From the NCBI RefSeq assembly GCF_024125425.1, contig NZ_JAMXWN010000013.1, forward strand, positions 1-64,000: 64,000 nucleotides of DNA, in the 5' to 3' direction. This stretch comes from Sporolactobacillus kofuensis (GTDB lineage: Bacteria > Bacillota > Bacilli > Bacillales > Sporolactobacillaceae). The translations under genes and the position numbers were made by a program. The notes under the pieces were generated by a model. That model was given only the letters and a program-made list of their open reading frames with translations, made no database searches and was not told the origin of the DNA. Position 1 is the first letter of the stretch; every line of letters begins with the position of its first letter. This document shows positions 53,893 to 62,807 of this stretch, piece after piece.

Positions 53893-53923
53893 TAAGTTTC
53901 AACGCGCGCCAATCTAAGGAATG

Positions 53924-53952
53924 TTGACAGTAAAAAGCGTAACTACTAGAAT
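53924..53952 (+). promoter_or_regulatory. Sigma-A promoter of aroA-aroC-aroQ
   Basis: TTGACA (53924-53929), exact 17-base spacer, TAGAAT (53947-53952), 72 bp upstream of aroA. Confidence 0.75.
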
Positions 53953-54023
53953 TTACTTTAATTAGCTAAACAATAGAGTCGAACACGCTCATTTTTTAGT
54001 CGATAAAAGGAGTCGATTGATTT

Positions 54024-55295
54024 GTGCAAATCATAACATCTAAATGGCGAGGAACCGTGGCAATTCCACCTTCCAAAAGTTATGCACATCGCGCGATTAT
54101 CGCCGCCGCGCTGGCGGGTGGCAACAGTACGATCAAACATGTCGCTCTGTCCTCCGATATGCAAGCGACACTACATGCCATGCAAACACTTGGTGCAAAG
54201 ATCACATTGAGTAAGGGTAACACTAATACTTTATATACACTCTCAGTATGTGGCATTTCTCGAAAGGTTCATGATGATGCGCCCCAAATCGATTGTAATG
54301 AATCCGGATCAACACTGAGATTTACAATTCCTATTGCATTAGCTTTACGTGGAGCAGCAACATTTAGAGGTGCTGGACGATTGGCACAGAGATCTCTAGC
54401 GCCTTATCAACATCTGTTCACAGATAAAAAGATTGAATGGAACCAAGAATGTAATCAATTTCCACTACATATTCAAGGTACCTTGAAACCTGGAAAATTT
54501 ATGATCACAGGAAAGATCAGTTCGCAATTCATCAGCGGTTTGCTTTTCGCCTTACCGCTTTTAACAGATAAATCGACGTTGATCATTACTGACACACTTG
54601 AATCAAGAAATTATGTAGCGATGACACGCGATGTCCTTAAGCATTTCGGGGTTTATATAGAGCAATCAAAAAACACCTATCTCGTCACACCGAGTGCGTA
54701 TCGTCCGAAGACATACACCGTAGAGGGGGACTGGTCTCAGGCAGCCTTCCTGCTCTTAATGGGTCTGCTTGGTGAACGCGTGGCCATTAGTGGTCTTAAC
54801 CCAATGAGTATCCAGGGTGATCGAATCATAGAATCCATCTTTAAATCTATGGGTGGAACTCTGTATTGGGAAGGTCCGTTGCTTGTCGCTGAAAAATCTT
54901 CCTTAAAGGCAACTACCGTTAATGTCTCTCAGTGCCCGGATCTTGCTCCGGCAATTGCCGGAGCAATGGCACTCGCTGAAGGAAGAAGTGTTATTACTGG
55001 AGGAAAAAGATTAAGGGATAAAGAATCCGATCGGATTACTTCAGTTGCCGAAGCGTTAACATCTCTCGGCGCAAAGGTATCTGAAACTGAAGACGGCATG
55101 ATCATTGACGGTGTGCCCGAGCTACGAAGCGCTCGGGTATCTTCCATGAATGATCATCGACTGGCGATGATGCTTTCTGCACTTAGTGTCGCAGTTCACG
55201 GTGAAATTCGACTTGAACAGGCAGAAGCAGTGAATAAATCATGGCCTGAATTCTATCAAATTGTTAATCAATTAGGAGGCCAATGTATTGAGTAG
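54024..55295 (+). CDS. aroA: 3-phosphoshikimate 1-carboxyvinyltransferase (EPSP synthase)
   Basis: Joins phosphoenolpyruvate to shikimate-3-phosphate, sixth step of chorismate synthesis. 423 residues; IPPSKSYAHRAIIAAALA (PEP/S3P lysine), CNESGSTLRFTIP, SSQFISGLLFALPLL, VEGDWSQAAFLLL, GGKRLRDKESDRI and MNDHRLAMMLSAL are visible. The ESGSTLR and SYAHR forms are those seen in clostridial-type AroA. GTG 54024 follows AAAAGGAG. It overlaps aroC by 8 bases. Confidence 0.93.
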   Translation: MQIITSKWRGTVAIPPSKSYAHRAIIAAALAGGNSTIKHVALSSDMQATLHAMQTLGAKITLSKGNTNTLYTLSVCGISRKVHDDAPQIDCNESGSTLRFTIPIALALRGAATFRGAGRLAQRSLAPYQHLFTDKKIEWNQECNQFPLHIQGTLKPGKFMITGKISSQFISGLLFALPLLTDKSTLIITDTLESRNYVAMTRDVLKHFGVYIEQSKNTYLVTPSAYRPKTYTVEGDWSQAAFLLLMGLLGERVAISGLNPMSIQGDRIIESIFKSMGGTLYWEGPLLVAEKSSLKATTVNVSQCPDLAPAIAGAMALAEGRSVITGGKRLRDKESDRITSVAEALTSLGAKVSETEDGMIIDGVPELRSARVSSMNDHRLAMMLSALSVAVHGEIRLEQAEAVNKSWPEFYQIVNQLGGQCIE

Positions 55296-56394
55296 TTGTT
55301 GGGGAAATCAAATTAAATTAACCATTTTTGGAGAGTCACATGGGACAGCCATTGGCGGGGTGATTGATGGGTTACCACCGGGATTGACGATTGACTTTGA
55401 TGAAGTCGGCTTCCAAATGAAACGCCGTGCTCCTGGTCAACATCAATGGTCAACGCATCGTCATGAGACGGATGAATGGGAACTATTAAGCGGCATGTTT
55501 CAAGGAAAGACAACGGGTACGCCTCTTGCCTTCCAGATTCGGAATCGAGATCAGAAATCGAAAGCCTATGCGGAGCTGAATATTGTGCCTCGACCAAGCC
55601 ATGCTGATTTCACAGGAAATGTTCGTTACCATGGCTATCAAGATTATCGCGGCGGGGGTCACTTTTCTGGTCGCCTGACTGCACCTCTTGTTTTCGCCGG
55701 CGCTGTTGCTCGTCAAGTACTAGCGACCAAAAACATTCAGATTGGCGGACATATTCGGACAATTGGTACGCTCTCGGATACACGATTCAACCCTATTGAT
55801 CCTGCCTCTCACCTTTTCCGTGAAGTCGCCCTAAAACAATTTCCAGTTATTGATGATACTGCTGGCGATCAAATGAAAGCATTGATCGAGTCTGCCCGTA
55901 AAGATTGTGATTCCGTAGGCGGGACTGTGGAAGCCGCAATTATTGGTGTCCCTGCAGGTATTGGTTCCCCTATTTTTGATGCACTGGAAAGCAGTATGGC
56001 CTCTATTCTTTTTGCGATTCCCGCTGTTAAAGGCGTATCATTTGGGGATGGATTCGACATTACAACATTGCGCGGTAGTCAGGCAAATGATCAATATGAT
56101 CAAATGGATGACCAAAGAAACCTCACCACGAGTAGTAATCACAATGGAGGTATTTTAGGAGGGATTACCAGTGGCATGCCTATCCTCTTAAATGTCGCCT
56201 TTAAGCCTACCGCCTCAATTGCTAAGCCGCAACAGTCAATAAATATGAGGACCGGTGAACAGACGAAATTAATCGTTAAAGGAAGACATGATCCTTGCAT
56301 TGTACCACGCGCAGTACCTGTTGTTGAAGCAGCAATGGCCTTCTCACTTCTCGATTCGATCTGCCAAATCAAAGGTTTGGAGTACTGGTCATGA
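55288..56394 (+). CDS. aroC: Chorismate synthase
   Basis: FMN-dependent enzyme converting EPSP to chorismate, 368 residues. It begins with the signature FGESHGTAIGGVIDGLPPG and contains MKRRAPGQH, SHADFTGNVRYHGYQDYRGGGHFSGRLTA, DFFSVGG-like DCDSVGG, SSNHNGGILGGITSGMPI and KGRHDPCIVPRAVPVVEA. TTG start lies within the aroA end, after GGAGGCC. In B. subtilis this gene is aroF. Confidence 0.95.
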   Translation: MSSCWGNQIKLTIFGESHGTAIGGVIDGLPPGLTIDFDEVGFQMKRRAPGQHQWSTHRHETDEWELLSGMFQGKTTGTPLAFQIRNRDQKSKAYAELNIVPRPSHADFTGNVRYHGYQDYRGGGHFSGRLTAPLVFAGAVARQVLATKNIQIGGHIRTIGTLSDTRFNPIDPASHLFREVALKQFPVIDDTAGDQMKALIESARKDCDSVGGTVEAAIIGVPAGIGSPIFDALESSMASILFAIPAVKGVSFGDGFDITTLRGSQANDQYDQMDDQRNLTTSSNHNGGILGGITSGMPILLNVAFKPTASIAKPQQSINMRTGEQTKLIVKGRHDPCIVPRAVPVVEAAMAFSLLDSICQIKGLEYWS

Positions 56395-56675
56395 ATGAAA
56401 TCCAACGGTACCGTCAATCCATTGATTCTATTGATGAACAACTGAGCAGCCTGCTAAACCAACGCATGGTGATCACTCGTTCTATAGCAAGATACAAAAC
56501 GGAACATGACTGTTCTGTTCTCGATTCTCAACGAGAGAAAGAGATCTTGAAAAAAGCACGACAGCGTTGTACAACTGAAGAGCTTACCCCCTATCATGAA
56601 TCTTTCTTTACTCATGTGCTTGCACTTAGCCGTCAGTATCAGCAATCGATAGTGACAAGAGAACACACAAAATAA
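56391..56675 (+). CDS. aroQ: Chorismate mutase (AroQ class)
   Basis: 94-residue monofunctional all-helical chorismate mutase that makes prephenate. Helix 1 is RQSIDSIDEQLSSLLNQRMVI, followed by RSIARYK and DSQREKEILKKARQR; the family's arginine and glutamate positions are present. It overlaps aroC by ATGA, so aroA, aroC and aroQ are translationally coupled. Confidence 0.9.
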   Translation: MNEIQRYRQSIDSIDEQLSSLLNQRMVITRSIARYKTEHDCSVLDSQREKEILKKARQRCTTEELTPYHESFFTHVLALSRQYQQSIVTREHTK

Positions 56676-56699
56676 TCATCGAGCTTATCGATTAAAAAG

Positions 56700-56742
56700 A
56701 AACACCTCTCTTACCCATAAAGAATGGACAAGAGAGGTGTTT
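56700..56742. terminator. Bidirectional terminator between aroQ and bkdB
   Basis: AAACACCTCTCTT (56700-56712) and AAGAGAGGTGTTT (56730-56742) pair perfectly over 13 bp. A- and T-runs flank it. Confidence 0.85.
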
Positions 56743-56763
56743 ACTTATATTCCTTTTTATTTA

Positions 56764-58050
56764 TTAATAAATCGGTGTGTTTTCCGGATTAATATTCTCC
56801 AGCAGCTCTTTAACTCGAGCAAGAAACCTTCCGGTGATCAGCCCGTCCAGAACGCGATGATCAATAGAAATACAGAGATTCACCATATTCCGAATAGCAA
56901 TCATATCATTGACTACGACCGGACGTTTTACAATCGACTCAATTGAGAGTATTGCTGCCTGAGGGTAATTGATAATGGGTTGTGATTGAATGGAGCCAAA
57001 TGAACCCGTGTTATTCACTGTAAAGGTTCCGCCCTGCATATCATCAGGTGACAAACGATTTTCCCGTACATTTGCAGCAAGGTCATCTACAGCAAAAGCT
57101 AATCCTTTGATACTTTTCTCATCTGCATTTTTAATTACAGGTACATAAAGTGCTTCATCCGTGGCAACAGCGAGTGAAATATTGACCGCTTTTTTTTCAA
57201 TGATCTTATCTCCTGCCCATGTACTGTTCATTCGAGGAAACTCTTTAAGTGCAGCAACGATCGCTTTTATAAAGAAAGGAAGATACGTTAACTTATGACC
57301 TTCTTTTTTCATAAAGGTACCTTTAATTTGGTTTCGATAGTTGACCAAATTGGTGACATCAACTTCAATCATCGTCCAAGCATGTGGAATTTCGTGCTTA
57401 CTGCGCAACATATTTGAAGCAATCGCCCGACGAACCCCAGTCAATGGGACAACATGATCACCCGCCTCATTCTCATGAATCCTTTGAACAGGAGTTGACT
57501 GAGTAGCCGCTTGTGCGACGGCATCTGAGAAACAGCCAGCACGGGTTGATTCTGCTTTCGTCTCATCGATCTGTTTTTCTTGAGTTGCTTGACCGTTAGT
57601 AATATAGTTTTCAATATCTTTTCGCGTAATACGCCCGCTTCTCCCTGTACCTGACAGATGCTCAAGGTCAATCTGATGTTCTTGAGCCAGCTTAAGTACA
57701 GCAGGTGAATAACGTCTCTTCATTGAGGTATCTGGCTGTACTTCTTCATGGTTTGCATGCACGACTGAAGCATTCTTTGCAAGTTTCTCAACGGATGGTT
57801 CGGCTGCTGTTTCTACAGTGATTGTGCAGATCGGTTCACCAACAGGTAGCGTATCACCTTCACCAACAAGTAAAGCTGTTATCTTACCAGAAAAGCTTGA
57901 AGGAATCTCTGCGTTCACTTTGTCAGTCGTTACCTCTGCGATTGGATCATACTTGTTCACTGTATCACCAACGGATACGAGCCATTGACTGATTGTGCCT
58001 TCTGTTACACTTTCTCCTAATTGTGGCATCGCCATTTGTTCTACTGCCAT
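56764..58050 (-). CDS. bkdB: Branched-chain 2-oxoacid dehydrogenase E2
   Basis: Dihydrolipoyl acyltransferase, 428 residues. Lipoyl domain with MPQLGESVTEGTISQWL and the lipoylated lysine in EVTTDKVNAEIPS; subunit-binding domain YSPAVLKLAQEHQIDLEHLSG and GSGRSGRITRKDIE-like text; catalytic domain ending with INYPQAAILSIESIVKRPVV and SIDHRVLDGL (catalytic His). Like BkdB of Bacillus, it carries a single lipoyl domain. Last of four genes of the bkd operon. Confidence 0.9.
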   Translation of the reverse strand: MAVEQMAMPQLGESVTEGTISQWLVSVGDTVNKYDPIAEVTTDKVNAEIPSSFSGKITALLVGEGDTLPVGEPICTITVETAAEPSVEKLAKNASVVHANHEEVQPDTSMKRRYSPAVLKLAQEHQIDLEHLSGTGRSGRITRKDIENYITNGQATQEKQIDETKAESTRAGCFSDAVAQAATQSTPVQRIHENEAGDHVVPLTGVRRAIASNMLRSKHEIPHAWTMIEVDVTNLVNYRNQIKGTFMKKEGHKLTYLPFFIKAIVAALKEFPRMNSTWAGDKIIEKKAVNISLAVATDEALYVPVIKNADEKSIKGLAFAVDDLAANVRENRLSPDDMQGGTFTVNNTGSFGSIQSQPIINYPQAAILSIESIVKRPVVVNDMIAIRNMVNLCISIDHRVLDGLITGRFLARVKELLENINPENTPIY

Positions 58051-58068
58051 ATGGATCCCCCCTTCTCC

Positions 58069-59052
58069 TTAAAATTCAGCTAAATTCCGTAATTCATTTT
58101 CAACTTGTTCAGGCTTGACCATAAATGCTTGTTCCAACGGACCTGCATAAGGCATCGCCGGAGCATCCGGGGCTCCCAGACGTTTTATCGGTGCATCAAG
58201 GTCGAACAAACAATTTTCAGCAATGATTGCTGCCACTTCACTCATGATACTGCCCTCTTTCGTATCTTCCGTAAGGAGCAGAATTTTTCCCGTTTTGGAT
58301 GCCGCCTCGATAATGGCTTCTTTATCTAAAGGATAAACGGTACGCAAATCAAGAATGTGTACGGAAATTCCTTCATCCGCCAGTTTCTCTGCTGCTTGTA
58401 ATGCAAAATGAACCATCAGTCCATAGGTAATCACTGTAACATCTGTACCTTTGCGCTTCACATCTGCTTTTCCAAGAGGGAGTACATAATCGTGATTAGG
58501 AACTTCACCTTTAATTAAACGGTACGCACGTTTATGTTCAAAGAACAGAACTGGATCATTACTACGGATTGATGCTTTTAATAACCCTTTTACGTCATAA
58601 GGGGTTGATGGAATTACTATTTTCAAACCGGGCACATTGGCAAATATTGCTTCCATAGATTGTGAGTGATAGAGGCCGCCGTGCACCCCACCACCAAAAG
58701 GTGCCCGAATCGTCATCGGCACGGACCAGTCGTTGTTGGAACGATAGCGCATTTTTGCTGCTTCCGATATAATTTGATTCGCGGCTGGCAGCATAAAATC
58801 TGAGAATTGCATTTCAGCAACCGGACGCATGCCGTACATTGCTGCACCAATGCCAACACCTGCAATTGCCGATTCAGCTAGAGGTGTATCGATGACTCGG
58901 TTTTCTCCATACTTCTCATACAATCCTTTTGTAGCCTGAAAGACGCCTCCACGCATCCCGACGTCTTCACCCATAATAAATACATTTTCATCGCGACTCA
59001 TTTCTTCGTCAAGTGCTTGAGTGAGCGCTTCGATATATGAAATAACCGGCAT
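58069..59052 (-). CDS. bkdAB: Branched-chain 2-oxoacid dehydrogenase E1 beta
   Basis: E1 beta subunit, 327 residues. Motifs: VFIMGEDVGMRGGVFQATKGL, RVIDTPLAESAIAGVGIGAAMYGMRPVAE, GGGVHGGLYHSQSMEAIFANVPG, LFFEHKRAYR. The text follows B. subtilis BkdAB. It starts 12 bases after bkdAA stop and ends 18 bases before bkdB. Confidence 0.93.
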   Translation of the reverse strand: MPVISYIEALTQALDEEMSRDENVFIMGEDVGMRGGVFQATKGLYEKYGENRVIDTPLAESAIAGVGIGAAMYGMRPVAEMQFSDFMLPAANQIISEAAKMRYRSNNDWSVPMTIRAPFGGGVHGGLYHSQSMEAIFANVPGLKIVIPSTPYDVKGLLKASIRSNDPVLFFEHKRAYRLIKGEVPNHDYVLPLGKADVKRKGTDVTVITYGLMVHFALQAAEKLADEGISVHILDLRTVYPLDKEAIIEAASKTGKILLLTEDTKEGSIMSEVAAIIAENCLFDLDAPIKRLGAPDAPAMPYAGPLEQAFMVKPEQVENELRNLAEF

Positions 59053-59064
59053 GAACTCTCCTCC

Positions 59065-60090
59065 TTAGTTCTCTTCCTCATAGACGTAACGAAGAACAGT
59101 ATCCGCATCATCAAATGGCGCCTTTTCCGCATAGTCAGTTGCTTCGTCAATTTCTTTACGGACTTGTTCCTCCATCTTTTTTTCTCTATCCTCAGTCAGA
59201 ACACCAACTGCACGCAAATAGTTGGCAAAGGTTAGCACGCCATCATTTTTTTTAGCTTCATCAACTTCTTTTTTTGTCCGATAGGTCATATCGTTGTCAT
59301 CACTCGTGTGCGGCATTAGACGATAACAATTTGCTTCAAGTAACGTTGGTCCTTCACCACGATGTGCGCGGTCGGAAGCTTCCTTGACTGCGGCATATGC
59401 TGCAAGGGGATCATTGCCATCAAAAGTCTTTCCTGGCATGCCGTAACCAATAGCTCGATCTGAAATCTTTTCACAAGCTAATTGATGTTTCAATGAAACA
59501 GAGATTGCATAGTGGTTATTCTCACACATGAAGACAACTGGAAGTTTCTGAACCGCCGCAAAATTGGCAGCTTCATGAAAATCTCCTTGATTCGACGAAC
59601 CTTCACCAAAGGTTACGAAGCTGACAATGTCGTCTCCCTTTAGCTTTGCGGCAAGAGCAATGCCAACAGCATGAGGATTTTGAGTCGTTACGGGTGATGA
59701 ATGACTCAATATGCGTAATTTCTTACTGCTAAAATGTCCGGGCATTTGACGACCTGCGGAATTTGGATCTTCTGCTTTTGCAAAGTTATTGAGCATTAAC
59801 TCTTTAATGGTCATGCCCCAAGCGAGAACAAAGCCATAATCACGGTAGTAAGGAGCCACATAGTCTTTATCTCGATTCAATGCAAAAGCTGCACCAACTT
59901 GTGCTGCTTCCTGGCCTTGACCGGAAACAACAAAAGGAATTTTTCCCGCACGGTTTAAGAGCCATAGCCGTTCATCAACTCTCCTTGCCTTCAACATATT
60001 CAGATAGATATCCAAAACATCTTGATCGGTTAATCCGAGTTCTTGGTGTCGATTCGTCTCGATTGTTGTTTCACTTTTATCTTTAATCAT
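59065..60090 (-). CDS. bkdAA: Branched-chain 2-oxoacid dehydrogenase E1 alpha
   Basis: E1 alpha, 341 residues, with YYRDYGFVLAWGMTIKELML, FAKAEDPNSAGRQMPGHFSSKKL, SHSSPVTTQNPHAVGIALAA and the thiamine-diphosphate motif GEGSSNQGDFHEAANFAAV...ENNHYAISV. ATG 60090 overlaps the lpdV stop (ATGA); the upstream open frame is lpdV sequence. The YRDYG and SSPVTTQ forms distinguish it from the acetoin-type E1 alpha at 42557. Confidence 0.93.
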   Translation of the reverse strand: MIKDKSETTIETNRHQELGLTDQDVLDIYLNMLKARRVDERLWLLNRAGKIPFVVSGQGQEAAQVGAAFALNRDKDYVAPYYRDYGFVLAWGMTIKELMLNNFAKAEDPNSAGRQMPGHFSSKKLRILSHSSPVTTQNPHAVGIALAAKLKGDDIVSFVTFGEGSSNQGDFHEAANFAAVQKLPVVFMCENNHYAISVSLKHQLACEKISDRAIGYGMPGKTFDGNDPLAAYAAVKEASDRAHRGEGPTLLEANCYRLMPHTSDDNDMTYRTKKEVDEAKKNDGVLTFANYLRAVGVLTEDREKKMEEQVRKEIDEATDYAEKAPFDDADTVLRYVYEEEN

Positions 60091-61505
60091 ATATGAATAG
60101 CCCTCCCGTCGACCGCAAGCGCGGCTTCTCCGATAATTTCGGTCAATGTCGGATGTGGATGAATTGCTTCTGACAATTCCCAAGGTGTTGCATCCAGTAA
60201 TTTTGCTAGGGCTGCTTCACCAATTAAGTCTGTAGCATGGGGTCCATACAGATGAATACCTAGAATATCATCGGTCGCCTTATCAGCGATTATCTTTGCA
60301 AATCCATCTGATTCACCGTAAACGAGTGCTTTACCAATCGCGCCAAAGGGAACTTTACCTACCTTCACCACATGTTCTTTCTTCGCTTCAGCTTCGGTCA
60401 ATCCAATCGATGCGATCTCTGGGTGGGTATAGATACATTTTGGAACGAGTTCTGGATGTAGAGGCTCAACCGGGAGTCCGGCGAGATGCTCAACTGCTTT
60501 TATTCCTTCATGGGAGGCAACATGAGCAAGCTGTAGACCTCCGATGACGTCGCCTATTGCATAAATCTGAGATTCTTTCGTTTGGCCAAATGCATTTGTC
60601 TTAATATACCCATGATCTAATTCAATTGCCGTGTTTGAAAGTCCGAGATCTTCTGTGTTTGGCAGTCTGCCAACAGAAACCAGCATTTTATCTGCATGAA
60701 ACGTTTGCTGTTGATCGCCAATTTCTGCATTAATTGTGACTCCTTCACCTGTTCGCAATGTTTCCGGAAGAACCTTCGCCGAAGTGACAATTTTTATGCC
60801 TCTTTTTTTCAGGCTTCTCGCGAGCGTGATGGAAAGTGTCTTGTCCTCTGTCGGAATGATTCGATCACTATATTCAATGATCGTCACTTCAGCGCCAAAA
60901 TCAGCCAGCATGGATGCCCACTCTACGCCGATGACACCACCGCCAACAATGATTATCGAATTTGGACAATCGCTGAGCTGCAATGCTTCATCCGATGTGA
61001 GCACATACTCTCCGTCTATGGCCAGTCCTTTCAGTGAACGCGGCCTTGAACCCGTTGCAATAATAACATTCTTTGATGTCAGAATTTCATTATCTCTGTT
61101 GTCGGGAAATTCAACTGAGATCGAACCGGGTAGAGGTGAAAATATGGATGGTCCAAGCAGACGACCAATTCCATGATAAACATCAATTTTCCCTTTTTTC
61201 ATCAGTTGCTGAATACCCTGGTGTAATTTGTCTACGATCGCTTGCTTGCGTTCTTGTATTTTTCCAAAATGCAGTGCAACTTCTGATACTTCGATACCGT
61301 ATGATGCACTTTTTTTAACTTCTTCATATACCTCTGCGCTTCTGAGTAAGGCTTTTGTTGGGATGCATCCTTTGTGTAGGCATGTTCCACCAAGCGCGTC
61401 TTTTTCGACAATGGCGGTTCGTAGCCCTAATTGACTCGCGCGTATTGCCGCCACATACCCGCCTGTTCCACCACCTAATAGGATCAGGTCATAATTATTG
61501 GCCAT
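60087..61505 (-). CDS. lpdV: Dihydrolipoyl dehydrogenase (E3) of the bkd complex
   Basis: FAD/NAD disulfide oxidoreductase, 472 residues. FAD motif LILLGGGTGGYVAAIRASQLG, redox pair GGTCLHKGCIP, NAD motif IIVGGGVIGVEWASMLADFG, and C-terminal HPHPTLTEI with the catalytic His-Glu pair. All catalytic residues are present. ATG 61505 follows GGGAGTGAC. First gene of lpdV-bkdAA-bkdAB-bkdB; the B. subtilis genes ptb, bcd, buk and bkdR are not upstream. No other E3 is in the window. Confidence 0.94.
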   Translation of the reverse strand: MANNYDLILLGGGTGGYVAAIRASQLGLRTAIVEKDALGGTCLHKGCIPTKALLRSAEVYEEVKKSASYGIEVSEVALHFGKIQERKQAIVDKLHQGIQQLMKKGKIDVYHGIGRLLGPSIFSPLPGSISVEFPDNRDNEILTSKNVIIATGSRPRSLKGLAIDGEYVLTSDEALQLSDCPNSIIIVGGGVIGVEWASMLADFGAEVTIIEYSDRIIPTEDKTLSITLARSLKKRGIKIVTSAKVLPETLRTGEGVTINAEIGDQQQTFHADKMLVSVGRLPNTEDLGLSNTAIELDHGYIKTNAFGQTKESQIYAIGDVIGGLQLAHVASHEGIKAVEHLAGLPVEPLHPELVPKCIYTHPEIASIGLTEAEAKKEHVVKVGKVPFGAIGKALVYGESDGFAKIIADKATDDILGIHLYGPHATDLIGEAALAKLLDATPWELSEAIHPHPTLTEIIGEAALAVDGRAIHI

Positions 61506-61709
61506 AAAAAAAGTCACTCCCTATTCTTGCATGACTTACTTACGTGTTAATGATCAAAAAGTTTCACTTTTCGAGACTAATGAAAAGTAGAGCATCGTGA
61601 ACAACACCCCACTCATCATTTCTATTACTCATTTTACTCTTGTTCCGAAGAAGTCTCAAATGATCGGTGTATGAGCAGATACCGCAAAAATTAATCCAAC
61701 ACGTCTTCC

Positions 61710-61991
61710 TTATATCAGTGATTTTTCAAAGCAATAAAAGAGCCCATTTCGAAATGAAATTGTTCCTAATTTTTTATACCCAAGTTTTAAATATAATTTA
61801 ATTGCCGGTTTATTTTTAACCGATGTATCTAGTCGTATCGATTGATAACCTTGTTCACACCCGTCGATAACTGCCTCATTTGGATAGGTATGATCCCATT
61901 GATCGATACCGCCCGATTGCATAATTGGAATGATCCGATGAATAATTTCCATAATTTGTTTTAAATCATTACTCTTCGCTCTTCGAATCAT
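61710..61991 (-). pseudogene. GNAT acetyltransferase with in-frame internal deletion
   Basis: 93 codons. The first 46 or so (MIRRAKSNDLKQIMEIIHRI, GGIDQWDHTYPNEAVIDG) match the N-terminus, and the last 42 or so (SIRLDTSVKNKPAIKLYLKL, GYKKLGTI, LFYCFEKSLI) match the C-terminus of a GNAT protein of about 150-160 residues. The central part, with the acetyl-CoA loop (Q/RxxGxG/A), is missing, apparently by an in-frame deletion of some 60-70 codons. A remnant most likely without activity. It lies between the bkd operon and the TetR gene. Confidence 0.7.
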
Positions 61992-62116
61992 AAGTCTAAC
62001 CTCACACTTTCTTCGATCATCCTTTTACTATGTCCGCATTTCTGAACAAGATTCTGATCTCACTGTAACATAATTTGTCAGGTGAAAAAATTAATTCTTG
62101 ACCGTTGCCAATAAGG

Positions 62117-62147
62117 TAACCAACGGTTATTATATAACCAATGGTTA
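62117..62147 (+). promoter_or_regulatory. Twin TetR operators
   Basis: TAACCAACGGTTA (62117-62129) and TAACCAATGGTTA (62135-62147), both perfect palindromes outside the middle, 18 bp apart centre to centre. They lie just upstream of the TetR gene. Confidence 0.75.
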
Positions 62148-62171
62148 TATAAAATGAAAGGACTTCGATTT

Positions 62172-62801
62172 ATGTCCAAATTGTCGCAACAACACTCAGA
62201 AAGAACTAAAAATGAACTATTAAAAGCCGCTGCACGACTATTCACTGAGAAAGGTTATAATGCAGTGACTATACGTGAGATTGCTCGAAATGCTGGCTGC
62301 TCACACACAACTCTTTATATCTATTTTAAAGATAAGGAAGCATTGCTTTATGCATTATCCGAACCGTCACTTACTCATTTGAAAGCTCAGCTGGAACACG
62401 TGCTCTCTCAAAAGAATAATCAGTCAGAACAAAAATTAATTTCTTTTTGTTTACTTTTCATCCATTTTTGCCTGAGACATCGTAATATGTATCGGATTTT
62501 CTTTGAAACGAAACCATCGAGAGTCGATGAAGCGCATCCTGAAATTGAAATAAATAAGATCCGAATTGAAATCTTTCAACTACTGAAACAGGCATTGTGC
62601 GAATGTTTGCCAAATAATGTCAGTGATTCCGCTCAACTCAGTTATTCACGTATTTTATTCTATCTGATACGCGGGATCATCGGCACGTATATGGAGTCTG
62701 AAGAAACAGTTGAAGCATTGAGTCAACGTCTTACACCGACATTTATTGAAGCATTCGATGTTTTACTTACCGGTTTCACACGAAGAGTAGAAAAGGAGTG
62801 A
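62172..62801 (+). CDS. TetR/AcrR-family regulator
   Basis: 209 residues: N-terminal helix-turn-helix LFTEKGYNAVTIREIARNAG then TLYIYFKDKEALLYAL, and an all-helical ligand-binding C-terminal domain resembling TetR_C. ATG 62172 is spaced 9 bases from GAAAGGA. It heads an operon with the metallo-hydrolase and the YrdB gene, and probably regulates it through the twin operators. Confidence 0.88.
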   Translation: MSKLSQQHSERTKNELLKAAARLFTEKGYNAVTIREIARNAGCSHTTLYIYFKDKEALLYALSEPSLTHLKAQLEHVLSQKNNQSEQKLISFCLLFIHFCLRHRNMYRIFFETKPSRVDEAHPEIEINKIRIEIFQLLKQALCECLPNNVSDSAQLSYSRILFYLIRGIIGTYMESEETVEALSQRLTPTFIEAFDVLLTGFTRRVEKE

Positions 62802-62807
62802 GGAAGA

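Noticed and set aside
57441-57671. Alternative frame inside bkdB
   Set aside because: Antisense-frame shadow; the E2 frame has full domain content.
61506-61709. Sigma-54 promoter upstream of lpdV
   Set aside because: No TGGCAC-N5-TTGC type element; only weak sigma-A-like text.
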